Source: Adiantum capillus-veneris
Taxonomy: Eukaryota; Streptophyta; Polypodiopsida; Polypodiales; Pteridaceae
Assembly: GCA_014529385.2 (NCBI GenBank)
Contig: CM043969.1
Location: 12,234,648-12,298,647 of the forward strand
Reading direction: 5' to 3'
Length of the DNA stretch: 64,000 nucleotides
Part shown: positions 29,811 through 40,132 of the stretch, piece by piece
Layout: each line of letters begins with the position of its first letter
Numbering within the stretch: position 1 is the stretch's first letter
Notes under the pieces: model-generated
What the model saw: only the letters and a program-made list of their open reading frames with translations
What the model was told of the DNA's origin: nothing
Databases searched by the model: none
Program-made: the position numbers and the translations under genes

Positions 29811-29944
29811 CCAACATGATTTTGAGCCCAGTTTGCATATTTTTTCACCTACATTGCATCCTTAGGCCCTGAATAGCTCATGTTTCAATTTTCAAGTCAT
29901 TTGAATAGTTAAAAGCTTCATTTTGGCTTTCAGAACTAAAAAGA

Positions 29945-29979
29945 CGCTAACTTCTGTAATTGGAGTTACAGGATCCATG
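29945..29979 (+). promoter_or_regulatory. Predicted ORF3 splice acceptor and ATG, element E
   Basis: CTAAC (branch-like) lies about 22 nt before AG at 29970-29971, followed by GATCC and ATG at 29977. An alternative acceptor, TTTGGCTTTCAG, ends at 29933. The AG|GATCNATG layout is the same in element A. Confidence 0.5.
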
Positions 29980-32900
29980 GATTCCAATAAGTCATCGGCA
30001 ACTAAGAGAAAAAGACCAACCATCAAGGACGCTCTTGCAGAAGCAAAACCTTTTGATATTCCAACAGAAACCCTAAAGCCAACCAAGACTTGGGTGGAGG
30101 AAGCAGTACTAGAAAAAGAGGGAATAAAGATCTACCAGGGAACTTTCAGAGATCCTCAAGGGCAATCGGTCGATGTACCTATGATCCCACGAGAATTAGT
30201 GGATTATAGCAGATCAGAGAACATAAGCAGATACCTGGAGAAGGCTGACTTACACAGGTTCTTCACCTCGAGACCATCAGGTGTAGACACAAGAAGAGTG
30301 TATGAGTTGGCAACATCCATTCAGAAGGATGGGAAAGCCACGTTGACAGCCATGGATGGAGAAACAGTTGAAGTACAGATCACTCCACAGCTCATTGCAG
30401 ATGCACTGAAGCTGCACAACAAAGGGAGTTCTGTCAGAGAAAGAAGAGAGGCCATAGAGGTCTATGGATCAAAGAAACAAAATACAACCTACGGAGATAT
30501 GGCAGATCAACGAGCGGCAACCCTTTGCCGATTATACAACCAGTTTTTCCATGTGTGCAGTAAAAGACCGCAGAAGTATACTACACCACCCCATGCCATT
30601 GCGACAACCATCACATGGGCACTGAAGAGAAACGTGCCAAAAGAGGTGAATTATGCTCAATACATCCACGAGCAAGTAATCGCCATGCACAACCAGAGGC
30701 CAAAGTATATAGGAGGAGCTGAAGTTCTGACAAGAATAGCTTATGAAGCTATTGGAGCCAGAGATCAAGGGCCACGGGTTCCCTCCCAGAATGAGTGGCT
30801 TAGAGAAGCCGATGAGGAGGAAGAACAGCAAGAAGTATCCAAGAGGGCGTCCACAAGAGCACGCCGAAAACTAGAAATAGTTTCAGAACCTGAAGAGGCT
30901 GTGGACGAGCCGCTCAAGAAGAAAGTGAAGAAGAAGGCCGATCCCAAGCAAACCAAAAGTCAAAAAGCCGCAAGAATGGAAAGGCTGGTAGAGCAGTTTA
31001 GAGCGGAAAGAGCTCTAAAGGGGGACTTCGAAGAAATGTGGGTGCCGGACCCCAGTAAAGTCGGAACCAGCTCAGCCAGGCCACATGTTGATCAATATGA
31101 TCAATATATTAGAGCTTATGAGGAGTCGGAGGCCATACTGGAGCAGCAACCTCTCGAGCCTTATACTGAAGAGGAAGTACATCTTTTAACAGCTGAGCTG
31201 CAAAAGGACGACAAGGGGAAGAAGAAAGTAGATGAGTCTACTGAACCTCAAGAGAAAGACGGGCAAGCAAACAAAGGGAAAGCCAAGATGACTGAGGACA
31301 ATCAGCCCTCTTTTACTGTTGTACCAAGCCCGAAGAAGATGGAAATTATTGTGGAGGAAACCACAATAGAAATAGAAACAGAAGCTATGGAAAAGCCGGA
31401 GGCCGGGACCAAGGAAAAGGAGATAGATCCAGTTCAGCAAAAGAAAGATGATTACGAGGATCTGGTAGCGATCGGATACAGTGAAGAAGAGGCCCTGGAG
31501 GCAGTTTATGGGATATCCCTACGGAAACAAGATGATCGGAAAGGGACGAAGGAAAAGACGAAGGGTACAATGGAGAGTAAAGAGAAAATGGACGAGCCGA
31601 AGCCATTGGAGGTGGTGGCAGAAAGAGCTGTCAAGTTGACAGATGAAGATGAAAAAGACATGCACATGGTGCATGAACTGCTCAGCAAGATTAAAGAAAG
31701 ATCCAGAGCAAAGGAAGTAGCACTTGAGACAGCAAAACAAAAGGAAGCAGAGTTGCAGAAGCAGTTAGAGAATGCTATGACTGAATCTGAAAGTCATAAA
31801 GCATCACTCTACGACGCAGAAAACGAGAGAGACGGCTTGATACTCCAACTAGCCGAAGCTTCAAGAGAGGTAACAAGTTCACAGGAAGCAAAGGAGCGAA
31901 TAGAAGATGAGCTGGAGGCAGCCAAGGATGAGCTCATTGAGCTAAGGGAAAGAGTCGAACTTCAAGAAAGGACAATCATGAGACTCAGGACCACCCCTAG
32001 AGCTAGCAGAGCAGGAACAGAACAAGAGGGAGCCCTCGTACCAGCTCTGGAAGATCAGGTCAGAAGTCTGCAAAGAGAGCTGAGGTTAGAGCAGGTGCAA
32101 AGATTGCACATGGCGGAGGGATCATTGGCTGCAGAGGAGAGGCTCACATCAGAAAACCAAACACTAAGGACAGAAAATGAGGCCCTCCGCAAACAGCTCC
32201 AAGACCTCCAAGAGCAACAAAGAAGAGAAACAGAGCCACCACAAGAAGAAGCAGGGGGAGCAGCCATAGAGCTACCAGAAACTGGAGAGGCAACCACAAT
32301 TGAAGATCCAGCCCCAGTTCAAGAAGTGGCCTCGACTTCAGGAATCTCTGAAGAAGAAGAACAAAGGCTCCAGGACCAAATAGAAAAGTCAACAGAGGAA
32401 AGTGCCAAGGCGGAAATGGAATGGGAAAGGAGACTCCTCATCTCCATTAGACTTCAAGGTTTAGACACAAAAGTGCTCCACGAAGAGTGGATGCAACCCA
32501 GCCTGCCTTTCCCTCTGATGAAATTTGAAGTGATAAAGGCAAAAAAGAGAATAGAGGAGGAGCAGTATGTCGCTCTTTACGAAGGCGACATCACAAAAGA
32601 TGAACAATCAAAGAAGATTGTAGATTCTCAACCTAGATGGAGGAAAGGTTGGCTGAACAAATACCCAGCCTACCTCATCTACTTGGTAGAGGCTCCAAAG
32701 GAGATTCGGGAGGATGCAACCTTCTGCCCGGTGCCAAGAGTCAGAAACTGGAAAGAGCATGGCAGGATTGCAGAAAAGAAGCCAAATTGGCTTAATTATC
32801 CCAGGATGCCAGGACCAAAGGAAGGAGAGAGAATAGGTAAAGCCTACATGGTGAAAACCCTAACGGGCACCATCAAACTCTTTACTGGCTCTCCTGACCT

Positions 32901-33234
32901 TTCGTGTCAGATGCTAAAGAAAATCTGCAGGACTCTCTTAGCATGCATTGAAGTGTTCGCGCCAGATAAAGCCACGACCTCGAGTCTACTATCGACGGCC
33001 GACACAGTGACGGATATGATGTATGATCTTTCATTGCAGCCATCACCAAAGGTGTTACATCTCTTATACCAAAGAATTATATTTTTGCCTAGCTTCCACA
33101 TGCAAACATTCGAAGAAGCTTTCTACACCGGCTTTTTCACTCACGAAAGCAAAATATTCGGCCCAACCTTGACCATCGGCAACCTACGCTACGAATCACA
33201 TTTGCAGATGCTCAAGACGACAGGACTCTATTGA
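29977..33234 (+). CDS. Element E ORF3, 1,085-residue coiled-coil protein of unknown function
   Basis: Intact frame from the ATG at 29977; upstream codons to 29923 are open but start TTG. There is a basic N-terminus (K-R-K-R). A globular block at about residues 40-270 includes V-E-V-Q-I-T-P-Q-L-I-A-D-A-L and a T-P-P-H-A-I-A-T-T ... V-L-T-R-I-A-Y-E-A-I-G stretch, distantly like the plant-transposon domain of Athila third ORFs. Then come long E/K-rich linkers, a coiled coil at about 550-780, and a Trp/Pro-rich C-terminal domain with W-L-N-Y-P-R and F-Y-T-G-F-F. No signal peptide or clear membrane helix is seen, so an envelope role is not supported. Element A has a decayed homologue. Confidence 0.85.
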   Translation: MDSNKSSATKRKRPTIKDALAEAKPFDIPTETLKPTKTWVEEAVLEKEGIKIYQGTFRDPQGQSVDVPMIPRELVDYSRSENISRYLEKADLHRFFTSRPSGVDTRRVYELATSIQKDGKATLTAMDGETVEVQITPQLIADALKLHNKGSSVRERREAIEVYGSKKQNTTYGDMADQRAATLCRLYNQFFHVCSKRPQKYTTPPHAIATTITWALKRNVPKEVNYAQYIHEQVIAMHNQRPKYIGGAEVLTRIAYEAIGARDQGPRVPSQNEWLREADEEEEQQEVSKRASTRARRKLEIVSEPEEAVDEPLKKKVKKKADPKQTKSQKAARMERLVEQFRAERALKGDFEEMWVPDPSKVGTSSARPHVDQYDQYIRAYEESEAILEQQPLEPYTEEEVHLLTAELQKDDKGKKKVDESTEPQEKDGQANKGKAKMTEDNQPSFTVVPSPKKMEIIVEETTIEIETEAMEKPEAGTKEKEIDPVQQKKDDYEDLVAIGYSEEEALEAVYGISLRKQDDRKGTKEKTKGTMESKEKMDEPKPLEVVAERAVKLTDEDEKDMHMVHELLSKIKERSRAKEVALETAKQKEAELQKQLENAMTESESHKASLYDAENERDGLILQLAEASREVTSSQEAKERIEDELEAAKDELIELRERVELQERTIMRLRTTPRASRAGTEQEGALVPALEDQVRSLQRELRLEQVQRLHMAEGSLAAEERLTSENQTLRTENEALRKQLQDLQEQQRRETEPPQEEAGGAAIELPETGEATTIEDPAPVQEVASTSGISEEEEQRLQDQIEKSTEESAKAEMEWERRLLISIRLQGLDTKVLHEEWMQPSLPFPLMKFEVIKAKKRIEEEQYVALYEGDITKDEQSKKIVDSQPRWRKGWLNKYPAYLIYLVEAPKEIREDATFCPVPRVRNWKEHGRIAEKKPNWLNYPRMPGPKEGERIGKAYMVKTLTGTIKLFTGSPDLSCQMLKKICRTLLACIEVFAPDKATTSSLLSTADTVTDMMYDLSLQPSPKVLHLLYQRIIFLPSFHMQTFEEAFYTGFFTHESKIFGPTLTIGNLRYESHLQMLKTTGLY

Positions 33235-33261
33235 TCAAGCCTAAAAGTCATGTCAGGGACG

Positions 33262-33283
33262 ACATGAACGCGGAGGGGGGGAG
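33262..33283 (+). promoter_or_regulatory. 3' polypurine tract of element E
   Basis: AACGCGGAGGGGGGGAG directly abuts the 3' LTR. Upstream GTCATGTCAGGGACGACATG is shared with element B. Confidence 0.85.
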
Positions 33284-33569
33284 TGTTGAGCCAGCAGAGG
33301 ATCACACCCGCATTTTTGCTCACACCCATCATTTTGTAACCATTGATTGTAATAAATGTCTTTCCGACATTAATTTTGATTTGAGCCATTCATTAAGTAA
33401 CGGGACTCAATTGAGTTTCCAGCCTGTAATCCCGACGTAATTTCACCTGCTGATGTAAATAATTAGAAATGTTCTCACCTCCAAGGCTGAGGTATATAAG
33501 CCAAAGTTTTGTAACCTGAGAAAAGATTCAATAATTAATCAAAGTGAGTTTTGAGCGCCGTGACTGTGT

Positions 33570-33660
<91 letters not shown>

Positions 33661-34284
33661 TTATCTCCTTGCTACGCGAGCTACGGGGCCGCCATTGGAG
33701 AAGCGACACCGCCATTGTGTTAGCAACGGTGAGAGCTACGCACAGATACCAAGAGTGCGCGCTATCGGCTTCTACGTGTGGTAAGTTCCTACGAGCTTCG
33801 GTGTGAGTTTTCTTCCAACTCGTGTGTCGGAATAGAGCGTGCAGCATATCAATAGAACCACAACGAGTAGAGCTACGCATTAGTACCATCGGGGTCAAGT
33901 TTTGGTCACCTGTAATTTTCGGCCTGTCTTCACACACGTTTGCCGCACGGAGTGGTTATAGGTTGATTTTGCAGTTCAAGTCTTTAGGGTGTTGTTCTTA
34001 CCTAGTGTATAGACTTCCCCTTGAGTTTGAGATCGATTCAATGATTCTAGATCCTGTTTCGTATAGCATTCGTTCGTAGTACGGATTTCAGTCACTTGCG
34101 TGTTTTAGAACTTAGATTTGATTTCCTTAGTAGTGATTGTCATTAGAAGGTCGAGTAGGTGAATTGACACCCACCTAGTTGTTTCCATGCGCTTGCGGGT
34201 CAAGCTCCGTCCTCGTCTGACAAATTCTGTTGTTGGTTGAGTTCTCGCTATTTAGCTTCCGCTAGCGACGTAACCGCCTTAACA
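33284..34284 (+). repeat. Element E 3' LTR
   Basis: 1,001 bp, nearly identical to 15130-16128. It carries a TATA box at 33493-33500 and the GA repeat at 33572-33658. It is followed by CAGGC. Confidence 0.92.
33572..33658. repeat. GA microsatellite in the 3' LTR
   Basis: About 43 GA units, two bases longer than the 5' LTR copy. Confidence 0.95.
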
Positions 34285-34289
34285 CAGGC
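34285..34289. repeat. Target-site duplication of element E (right)
   Basis: CAGGC, matching 15125-15129. Confidence 0.9.
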
Positions 34290-35457
34290 CATTCTTCAAC
34301 TTGCCATTGAGGAGAAGTATGCTATGATCTGAAATTGGTGCTCCAATTCATTTGTCAATTGATTTGAGTAGCATTTACTTATTGTTGATGTAGAAGGAAT
34401 ATGTACAAGAGGATGGTGATAGGTGTCCTTAGATGAGGGTCTAAAACCTGGATGAGTAACGGGAAAAAACCCAGTGGAAAAAAAATGCCTTTGGTATACG
34501 CTCTTATTGGAGTTGAGCTGTTGAACGTGAAGTACATGTTCATGAAAGGTGAGTGCTTGGGTGAAACACAAAAAGAGTGCCTGATGCAAGTGCCAATTAT
34601 GGGACACTCTATATATGCATATGAGAAATTTGTCACCAAAAACATGCAATGTGAAAGAAGGAGATGATGGGTGTTTCGAGGAATAAATGTAGCACATGTG
34701 ACATCAAAAGATGTCTCAATAGCTTCCACCTTTCCAAGAAGGGTTTTCGATGTAGAATTTTCTCCACTCGTATCTCACTGTGCTCAGTACATGAGTGTCT
34801 TTTGGACCTTCTCCTTCACTTCACCAGACTTAATTACTTAGACTTCGACTCTTTTGCTCACCTATACCAGCATGAGCGACACAACTTAAATATGCTCAAC
34901 TCTTCCAGCTTGAGCAGTACCTAGAATAGCTAAGACGCTTAGACCACAGAGAATATTACTTGAAGCTTTGGGACTAACACCTCACTCATTTTGTGGCTTA
35001 GCTACTCGACTCTAACTTTTATGACTTGTCGGTTGCATGTTGACACTGCTTTGTGACAAGTTCTTCGGCTGTTGTAGTGGCTGCTAAGACATACTTCGTG
35101 AAGTTTCATCGTTTTCCTGTACCTTCTTCTCTTTGTAGTCCTCAAGCCTCTCGTCAGTCTTTTCTTCATGTGGATTATGGATTTTTTAATTTTTTCTTAA
35201 TAATAAACAAAGAAAATCTTAAAACAACTCAACAAAAGAAAAATCATTCAAATAGAAATCTAAATACTATGTACACTATACACATGTCCCTAGGGGCTCA
35301 CATATGGATTTTGTCCCCATACTCCTCTGTAACACTACTATGAGGGCATATACTCTAAATTTCGTCAAAAAATTATCACAATAAAACGCAAAAATTCAAT
35401 GCATCTCACAAAACATTGCCCTCTAATAGTCATAATATTAGGTCCGCATTCAGAATG
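34290..35457 (-). other. Tail of element B with an LTR-like remnant
   Basis: No ORF3 is found here. The minus strand shows GCATATATAGAG near 34620-34609, then CCACTGGGTTTTTTCCC near 34480 and AAGGACACCTAT near 34425. This resembles the LTR of copia element C (CCCACTGGGTTTTTCCCC ... AAAGGACACC), so part of this stretch is probably an old copia LTR on the minus strand. Ends were not found. The rest is AT-rich and unassigned. Confidence 0.4.
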
Positions 35458-35471
35458 CCTCCCCCCTTCCT
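35458..35471 (-). promoter_or_regulatory. Internal polypurine tract of element B
   Basis: Minus strand AGGAAGGGGGGAGG preceded by GACTCCAAAT and followed by CATTCTGAATGCGGACC, almost identical to element A at 8189-8220. Confidence 0.65.
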
Positions 35472-35731
35472 ATTTGGAGTCATCCTTTACGACAGGGTAT
35501 CGCAAAGGGTATGTGTTGTGCTTGGGCAATTAAAAGTTGTGCCTATGCAGGCCTTGTAATGTAGCCCTATTATGCATACACAGTCAATGCATGGAAAAGA
35601 TTTATGTTGTGCAAGATGTGGGTATAAGCAATTTTCTTATTGGCATTTGTTGGCGAGGCTTCCTATTCTAAGCAATGTAATGGTCTTTGAAGTTCCTGTA
35701 TCGTTGCTTGATTGAAGCGACTTGATCTCTT

Positions 35732-36267
35732 CTAACTGTACTGTAATCGTAGGAATAATTGTAAGAATTCAAGCGGCGATGCACTGACAGCAGTTTTGTT
35801 GTTCTTCTTTGGGACCCATTTCTTTGCGATTATTGGCTGTTTTGTTGCTGGCTCTCGTTTGGGAACCCATACTTGCCCGTGCTTCGTTTGTGTTTGAAGA
35901 GACTTCTTTGGGATCCACCTTTTTGTTGTGTGAGTCAACAGTGGTCTTTGCCTCAGCCCTTGTACGCTTGGTTGGGGACGAGATTCAGGCTTTGAAAGTT
36001 GATATTGTGGTTGTTTTGGAATCCAAATGAATTCCTTACTTTTTTGTGCTTGAATCAACTTCTTTGGAGCCCAAACCTGAGTTGTGAAAGCTTGCGACTT
36101 TGTGATATTCTTACCCGTTCGTGCACGCTTTCCTTGTTTTTGTTTTGGTGTTGGATCTTGTGATTTTTCATTAGAGATCTTTGTATTCTTGATCCATATC
36201 TGTTTTTGGCCAATCTGGCTTTTTGGTATCCAGATTTGTCGAGCTTTTTGGATTTGACTTGTTGTCC
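35732..36267 (-). pseudogene. Element B W-x-P-K repeat tail
   Basis: Minus-strand frame with seven units of the type Q-I-W-I-P-K (also V-W-A-P-K, R-W-I-P-K, V-W-V-P-K, K-W-V-P-K) separated by basic, Gln/Thr-rich linkers. This corresponds to the tail of element E pol. The frame joins upstream sequence across insert S without a break. Function unknown; the basic composition and regular Trp spacing suggest nucleic-acid binding. Confidence 0.65.
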
Positions 36268-36477
36268 TGACGGGAGCAAAGCGAACCCCGAACCCCCTGA
36301 CGGCCTCTAAAACACCGGGGACCGAATGGCGCGCCTCGAGCCTGTCACGATAAAGCAAACAGGGGGCACCACCTAGCTTCAGCGGCTAGGACGCAAACAA
36401 CACACCACCATAACAAAGTTTTCATCCAAGATAGATGGATGCTTGGGAGTAGTGATGAGGAGGAAAGGGAATGAGAT

Positions 36478-36484
<7 letters not shown>

Positions 36485-36563
<79 letters not shown>
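36485..36563. repeat. GA microsatellite inside insert S
   Basis: About 39 GA units, flanked by GATA-type variants on the left. Confidence 0.95.
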
Positions 36564-36566
<3 letters not shown>

Positions 36567-36954
36567 GGGAGGGGGTATAGCGGCTTAGTACTTAGGCACC
36601 ACAAAAGGATGGCGAATCCGCACACCCTTCACACATACACAAGCTCACTCCAAAAACAAGACTAGGTGGCGATTCCGCACACCTGACATGGGCAAAACAT
36701 TGCAAGAAAACATACTCACAAAACCTCAAGCTTTATTTAGAGAATAAGGTGATGAAATTGGGAGCATAGGGTAGGGGAATGAGAAGGGAGAGAGTGGTAG
36801 AGCACATGGCGGATAGGTGGGAGTTGATGGCGAAGACTCACACGAGGGTTATGGCCATCATCCTTCATTTAGTTTCCCTTCATCTTCCATAGCCAAGGGT
36901 GTAGAGGTCATGCTCAAGACAAGCATGGTGATTGCGGTGATGGTGATGGTGTGG

Positions 36955-36981
36955 GTGTGTGTGTGTGTGTGTGTGTGTGTG
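36955..36981. repeat. GT microsatellite inside insert S
   Basis: Thirteen GT units after a GGTGAT-rich stretch. Confidence 0.95.
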
Positions 36982-37958
36982 CACTAGGCACACACAGTGC
37001 ATAGTGTGTTCTTTGGTGATGTTGTGTGTGTATTTAGTGTGAAGGTGACCCCTCTTTATATAGGGGAGGAGGGGGGAGGAATTCTTGAATTTAGAAATGA
37101 AGAAATCATTATCTACATAGGCCATGTGACTGCGGGCCCCACTTGTTTGGCTGTGTGTATATGTGCCAAAACAACAGTCTCATGAGAGAGAGACTAAGAG
37201 AGAGAGAGATGGGTTGATGAAAAAACGTGAGAGGTGACATGGAGAATAAAGTAATTACAAGAGGGGAGTGTGTTCAGAGGTGAATCTGTGTGCAGATGTG
37301 TGTGAACACAAGAAAAATCAGGTAACCACCGGGTGGGGATGGGTCTGTGGGCACCTTTTTCAGTGAAACTTAGTGTGTGTGAGTGTGGGGAAGGTTATTT
37401 AGCTACAAGACAAGAGATATGGCGCCCTTTAGAGAGAGAGGGGGGTATTTGGGTCATGGGATATGATAGGAGAGAGAAAGGGGGGGTGGGGTATACTATT
37501 TTGGAAGATAGGATAAGTTGCATGTGAGTTGGGGTGCATTATTGGTGAGTTAGAATGCATTATCGGTGAGAGGTGGGGTAGCTTGAGGGGAGAGAGAAAG
37601 GAGAAAGGACAAGAGGAAGACAGAGGGGGTTGACCTTTTGAGTGGAGGAGAGGAAAAGGGACACACGACGGGGCATCAATGAAGAAAAAGGAGGCAAGGT
37701 GGGGATGGGCTGCCCCACATGCATGAGGTGGCCTATTTTACCTTTCTCATATATTCACATAATCATACTTTTTTTTTTTCTTACTTTTCCAATGCCTTTT
37801 ATCACTCCCTCCCTAAGAGGAGCTTTCCATGGGGTGGGGCCGAGAGAAGAGGGGTATGGGAGCTTGGCTTGTTAAAAGCCCCCATCAGTCCTGTTCTTTT
37901 GACCTGTCATGGTTGTTGCTGAAGGGTTTGGTGATAGTGATGGTCTGAGTTGATGATA

Positions 37959-37963
37959 GGGGA
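37959..37963. repeat. Target-site duplication of element C (left)
   Basis: GGGGA, repeated at 43233-43237. Confidence 0.9.
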
Positions 37964-38320
37964 TGTAAACATGTAGTAGTGTTAGTGTGTATACGCGCTT
38001 CACCAGGGGCACTTTTCTCCCACTGGGTTTTTCCCCCTGGACATGTGGTGTGAAAGGACACCTTATCTCTTAGGGTTTCATATAAGCTTTGTAGCTCTAA
38101 GTTTGTAGATACTCTATTATTCTAATACAGAGAGGACACCTTATCTCTTAGGGTTTCATATAAGCTTTGTAGCTCTAAGTTTGTAGATACTCTATTATTC
38201 TAATACAGAGAGATAGACTACAGAGATCTCGTACGCAAGCTTTGTGTCTTCTCCTTCTCCATCTTCTTCCTACTCTGAGTTGTTGTCTTCCTTCTATTTC
38301 CTGTTTTATCATCTTCAACA
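37964..38320 (+). repeat. Element C 5' LTR with internal duplication
   Basis: 357 bp against 279 bp for the 3' LTR. The difference is exactly one extra 78-bp unit (38055-38132 and 38133-38210), which carries the CATATAAG promoter-like motif. Confidence 0.93.
38055..38210. repeat. 78-bp tandem duplication in the element C 5' LTR
   Basis: Two identical units starting AGGACACCTTATC and ending AATACAGAG. Each holds TTTCATATAAG, so the putative core promoter is doubled. Confidence 0.92.
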
Positions 38321-38322
38321 AT

Positions 38323-38334
38323 TGGTATCAGAGC
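38323..38334 (+). promoter_or_regulatory. Element C primer binding site (initiator tRNA-Met)
   Basis: TGGTATCAGAGC two bases after the 5' LTR, the standard copia primer site. Confidence 0.92.
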
Positions 38335-38720
38335 GAGGTGATTTCCAGAGCCTCTACTTGCGTTTTTGCGTCCGCGCGTGCAATCGCAGTTTTCAGGCAG
38401 TTTTTGGAAAACTTTCTCGTGGGAGCATCCTCGACGTTCCGGGATTATTCTGAACAGGTGACCTGCGGTTTTACCCCCCTTTCGAAGCCGTTCGAGCCCT
38501 CAGAATTTTGTTCTGACCAACATAGCAGAAGTTACTTTTCGGAGGCGTTTAGATCAAGAGGGTGTGCTTTTTGACAGATTTTCTTCAGGTAAACAGTTCT
38601 TTTGGGAAGCAGCTTGTCTTAGCTTTGTGCTGAGATTTTGTGTAGAGGTTTTGCTTGGATTGGAGAGGAGATTTGTGAATCTCTTGGAGGTTCTTTTGCT
38701 CTATTGTGTGCATCCACAGT

Positions 38721-39650
38721 ATGGCTCAATCTACAGAGAAAGAGATTTTTGGTGCGTTTACATCCGAAGACAAATTGGATGGTACCAACTATTCTCTTTG
38801 GTCTTTTATGGCCAAAAATGTTTTGGTTGGTAAAGGATTGTGGGATTATGCATCTGGAGATGAAGTTCATTCAGGTAGCATTGCACCTGCCACACCTGGT
38901 AGTGGTGCAGCTGTTGGTGCAAGACCCTCACAAGTCACTCCAGAGAAAAAGAGATGGGATACTAAAGATGCATAGGCTATGGCTGTGATTGCAATAACCA
39001 TAAAGAGGACAATCACACCACATATAAGATCTTGCAGAACTTCTGCGGATGCTTGGAACACTCTGCAAGCTATGTTTGGAGGAAGAAATGCTGCCAGAAT
39101 AGAGTTTTTGAAGAAACAACTTGACAAAATAAAGATGGACGAAGGTGACGATATCGTCGAGCATCTTATAAAAATCAGGGATCTTAAAGAGCAATTGCAT
39201 AGCATTGATGAAGTGATTCCAGAGAAGGACTTGGTTTCCAAAACACTCAATTCACTACCACCATCTTATTTGACTTTTCAGACTTCTTTGACTCTGTCTT
39301 TGCGAGCTAATCTTGAGCCTCTTCATTTTGAAGAGTTAGTGGCTTTGCTATTGCAGGAGGATCACGTAAGAACAAGTATTTACAGGTGGATGGTATGGAT
39401 CATGCTCTTGTTGTACAGAACAAAAACAAGGGTAAAGAGAGTGCTCATTACTCCAAGTCTAGTGCAGGACAATCTTCAGAGAAGTCTGAAGGTGATTCCG
39501 ACAAGTCCAAGAAGAAAGGTAAATGTCACTACTGCAAGAAACCTGGTCACTACATTAGTGAGTGTAAAAAGCGAATTGCTAAAGAAAAGAAGAAAGAGTC
39601 AAGTTTGGTTGTTTCAGCTTCTGGTGATTCTTCTATAGCTAAAGAAGAGT
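38721..39650 (+). pseudogene. Element C gag, first part
   Basis: Starts ATG at 38721 (M-A-Q-S-T-E-K). The copia gag capsid-like region reads L-D-G-T-N-Y-S-L-W and, after a TAG at 38973-38975, A-W-N-T-L-Q-A-M-F ... L-P-P-S-Y. The stop stands where related gags have Gln. Near 39370 the reading shifts frame. Packaging protein, inactive here. Confidence 0.85.
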
Positions 39651-40123
39651 CTGCAAACTTTGTGCAGGATTCTTATGCTTTCGTAGTATGTTCAGATTTT
39701 TCTGCTTATAGTGTTGACAAGACACAAATGATTTGGTACTTTGATAGTGGTGCATCCAGGCATATTACTTCAAGGAAGGATTTGTTTTGTTCATTGGATG
39801 CAGCTCCAGCAGGAAAGAAGGTGACATGTGCAAATAATGCTTCTTATCCAATCAAAGGCGTTGGTAAGATTTTGATTACCATTTTAGATGGTTCAGATTT
39901 ATGCTTGCCAGATGTCTTATATGTTCCAGGGATCAAGAAGAATTTGTTGTCTGTATCCTCTCTTGCAAAAAATGGTCTTCGGGTCATTTTTGAGGATGAC
40001 AGATGTGTTGTACGAGATCGAGAGAATGGTTATTCCCTTATCACTACAAGTATGCTGGAAAATGGACTATTTGTGCTAGATCGTTATGAAAAGCAGATTC
40101 AGGTATGTATTGCAGAAACATAG
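39386..40123 (+). pseudogene. Element C gag zinc knuckle and protease
   Basis: Zinc knuckle C-H-Y-C-K-K-P-G-H-Y-I-S-E-C (C-x2-C-x4-H-x4-C) at about 39525-39566, then the copia protease with W-Y-F-D-S-G-A-S at about 39734-39757 and L-P-D-V-L-Y-V-P. It ends at TAG 40121-40123. Protease catalytic D-S-G is present. Confidence 0.88.
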
Positions 40124-40132
40124 ACTCAGGCC

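Larger units (their letters stand above)
15130..34284 (+). mobile_element. Element E, near-intact 19.2 kb Ty3/gypsy retrotransposon (Ogre/Tat/Athila-like)
   Basis: Two LTRs of about 1 kb with TGTTGA...TTAACA termini, 5-bp duplication CAGGC, tRNA-Asp primer site, 3' polypurine tract, gag-protease-RT-RNase H-integrase in one frame with a single TAG, and a 1,085-codon ORF3. By eye nine substitutions separate the LTRs outside the GA repeat, so the insertion is recent relative to its hosts. The tRNA-Asp primer and a third ORF after pol are typical of Athila-like elements. The palindrome arrays, second protease-like domain and duplicated zinc module are extra. It inserted into B's tail. Confidence 0.92.
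36268..37887. mobile_element. Insert S: solo-LTR-like insertion of 1,620 bp
   Basis: Termini are TGACGGGAGC at the left and GCCCCCATCA at the right, an imperfect TG...CA inverted pair. It is flanked by GTCC at 36264-36267 and 37888-37891. Deleting it and one GTCC restores one continuous minus-strand frame of element B. It holds no gene, only microsatellites and a G-rich right half. A solo LTR is the simplest reading; no second copy is in the window to prove it. Confidence 0.7.

Noticed and set aside
29977..33234. Calling ORF3 an envelope gene because of its position after pol
   Set aside because: No signal peptide, cleavage site or convincing membrane segment is visible; long acidic/basic linkers and a coiled coil argue against it.
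34296..34729. Overlapping minus-strand frames of 133 and 116 codons
   Set aside because: They cover a copia-LTR-like remnant with a TATA-like motif and show no protein similarity.
36422..36625. Serine/leucine-rich minus-strand frame in insert S
   Set aside because: Same cause: a GA microsatellite.
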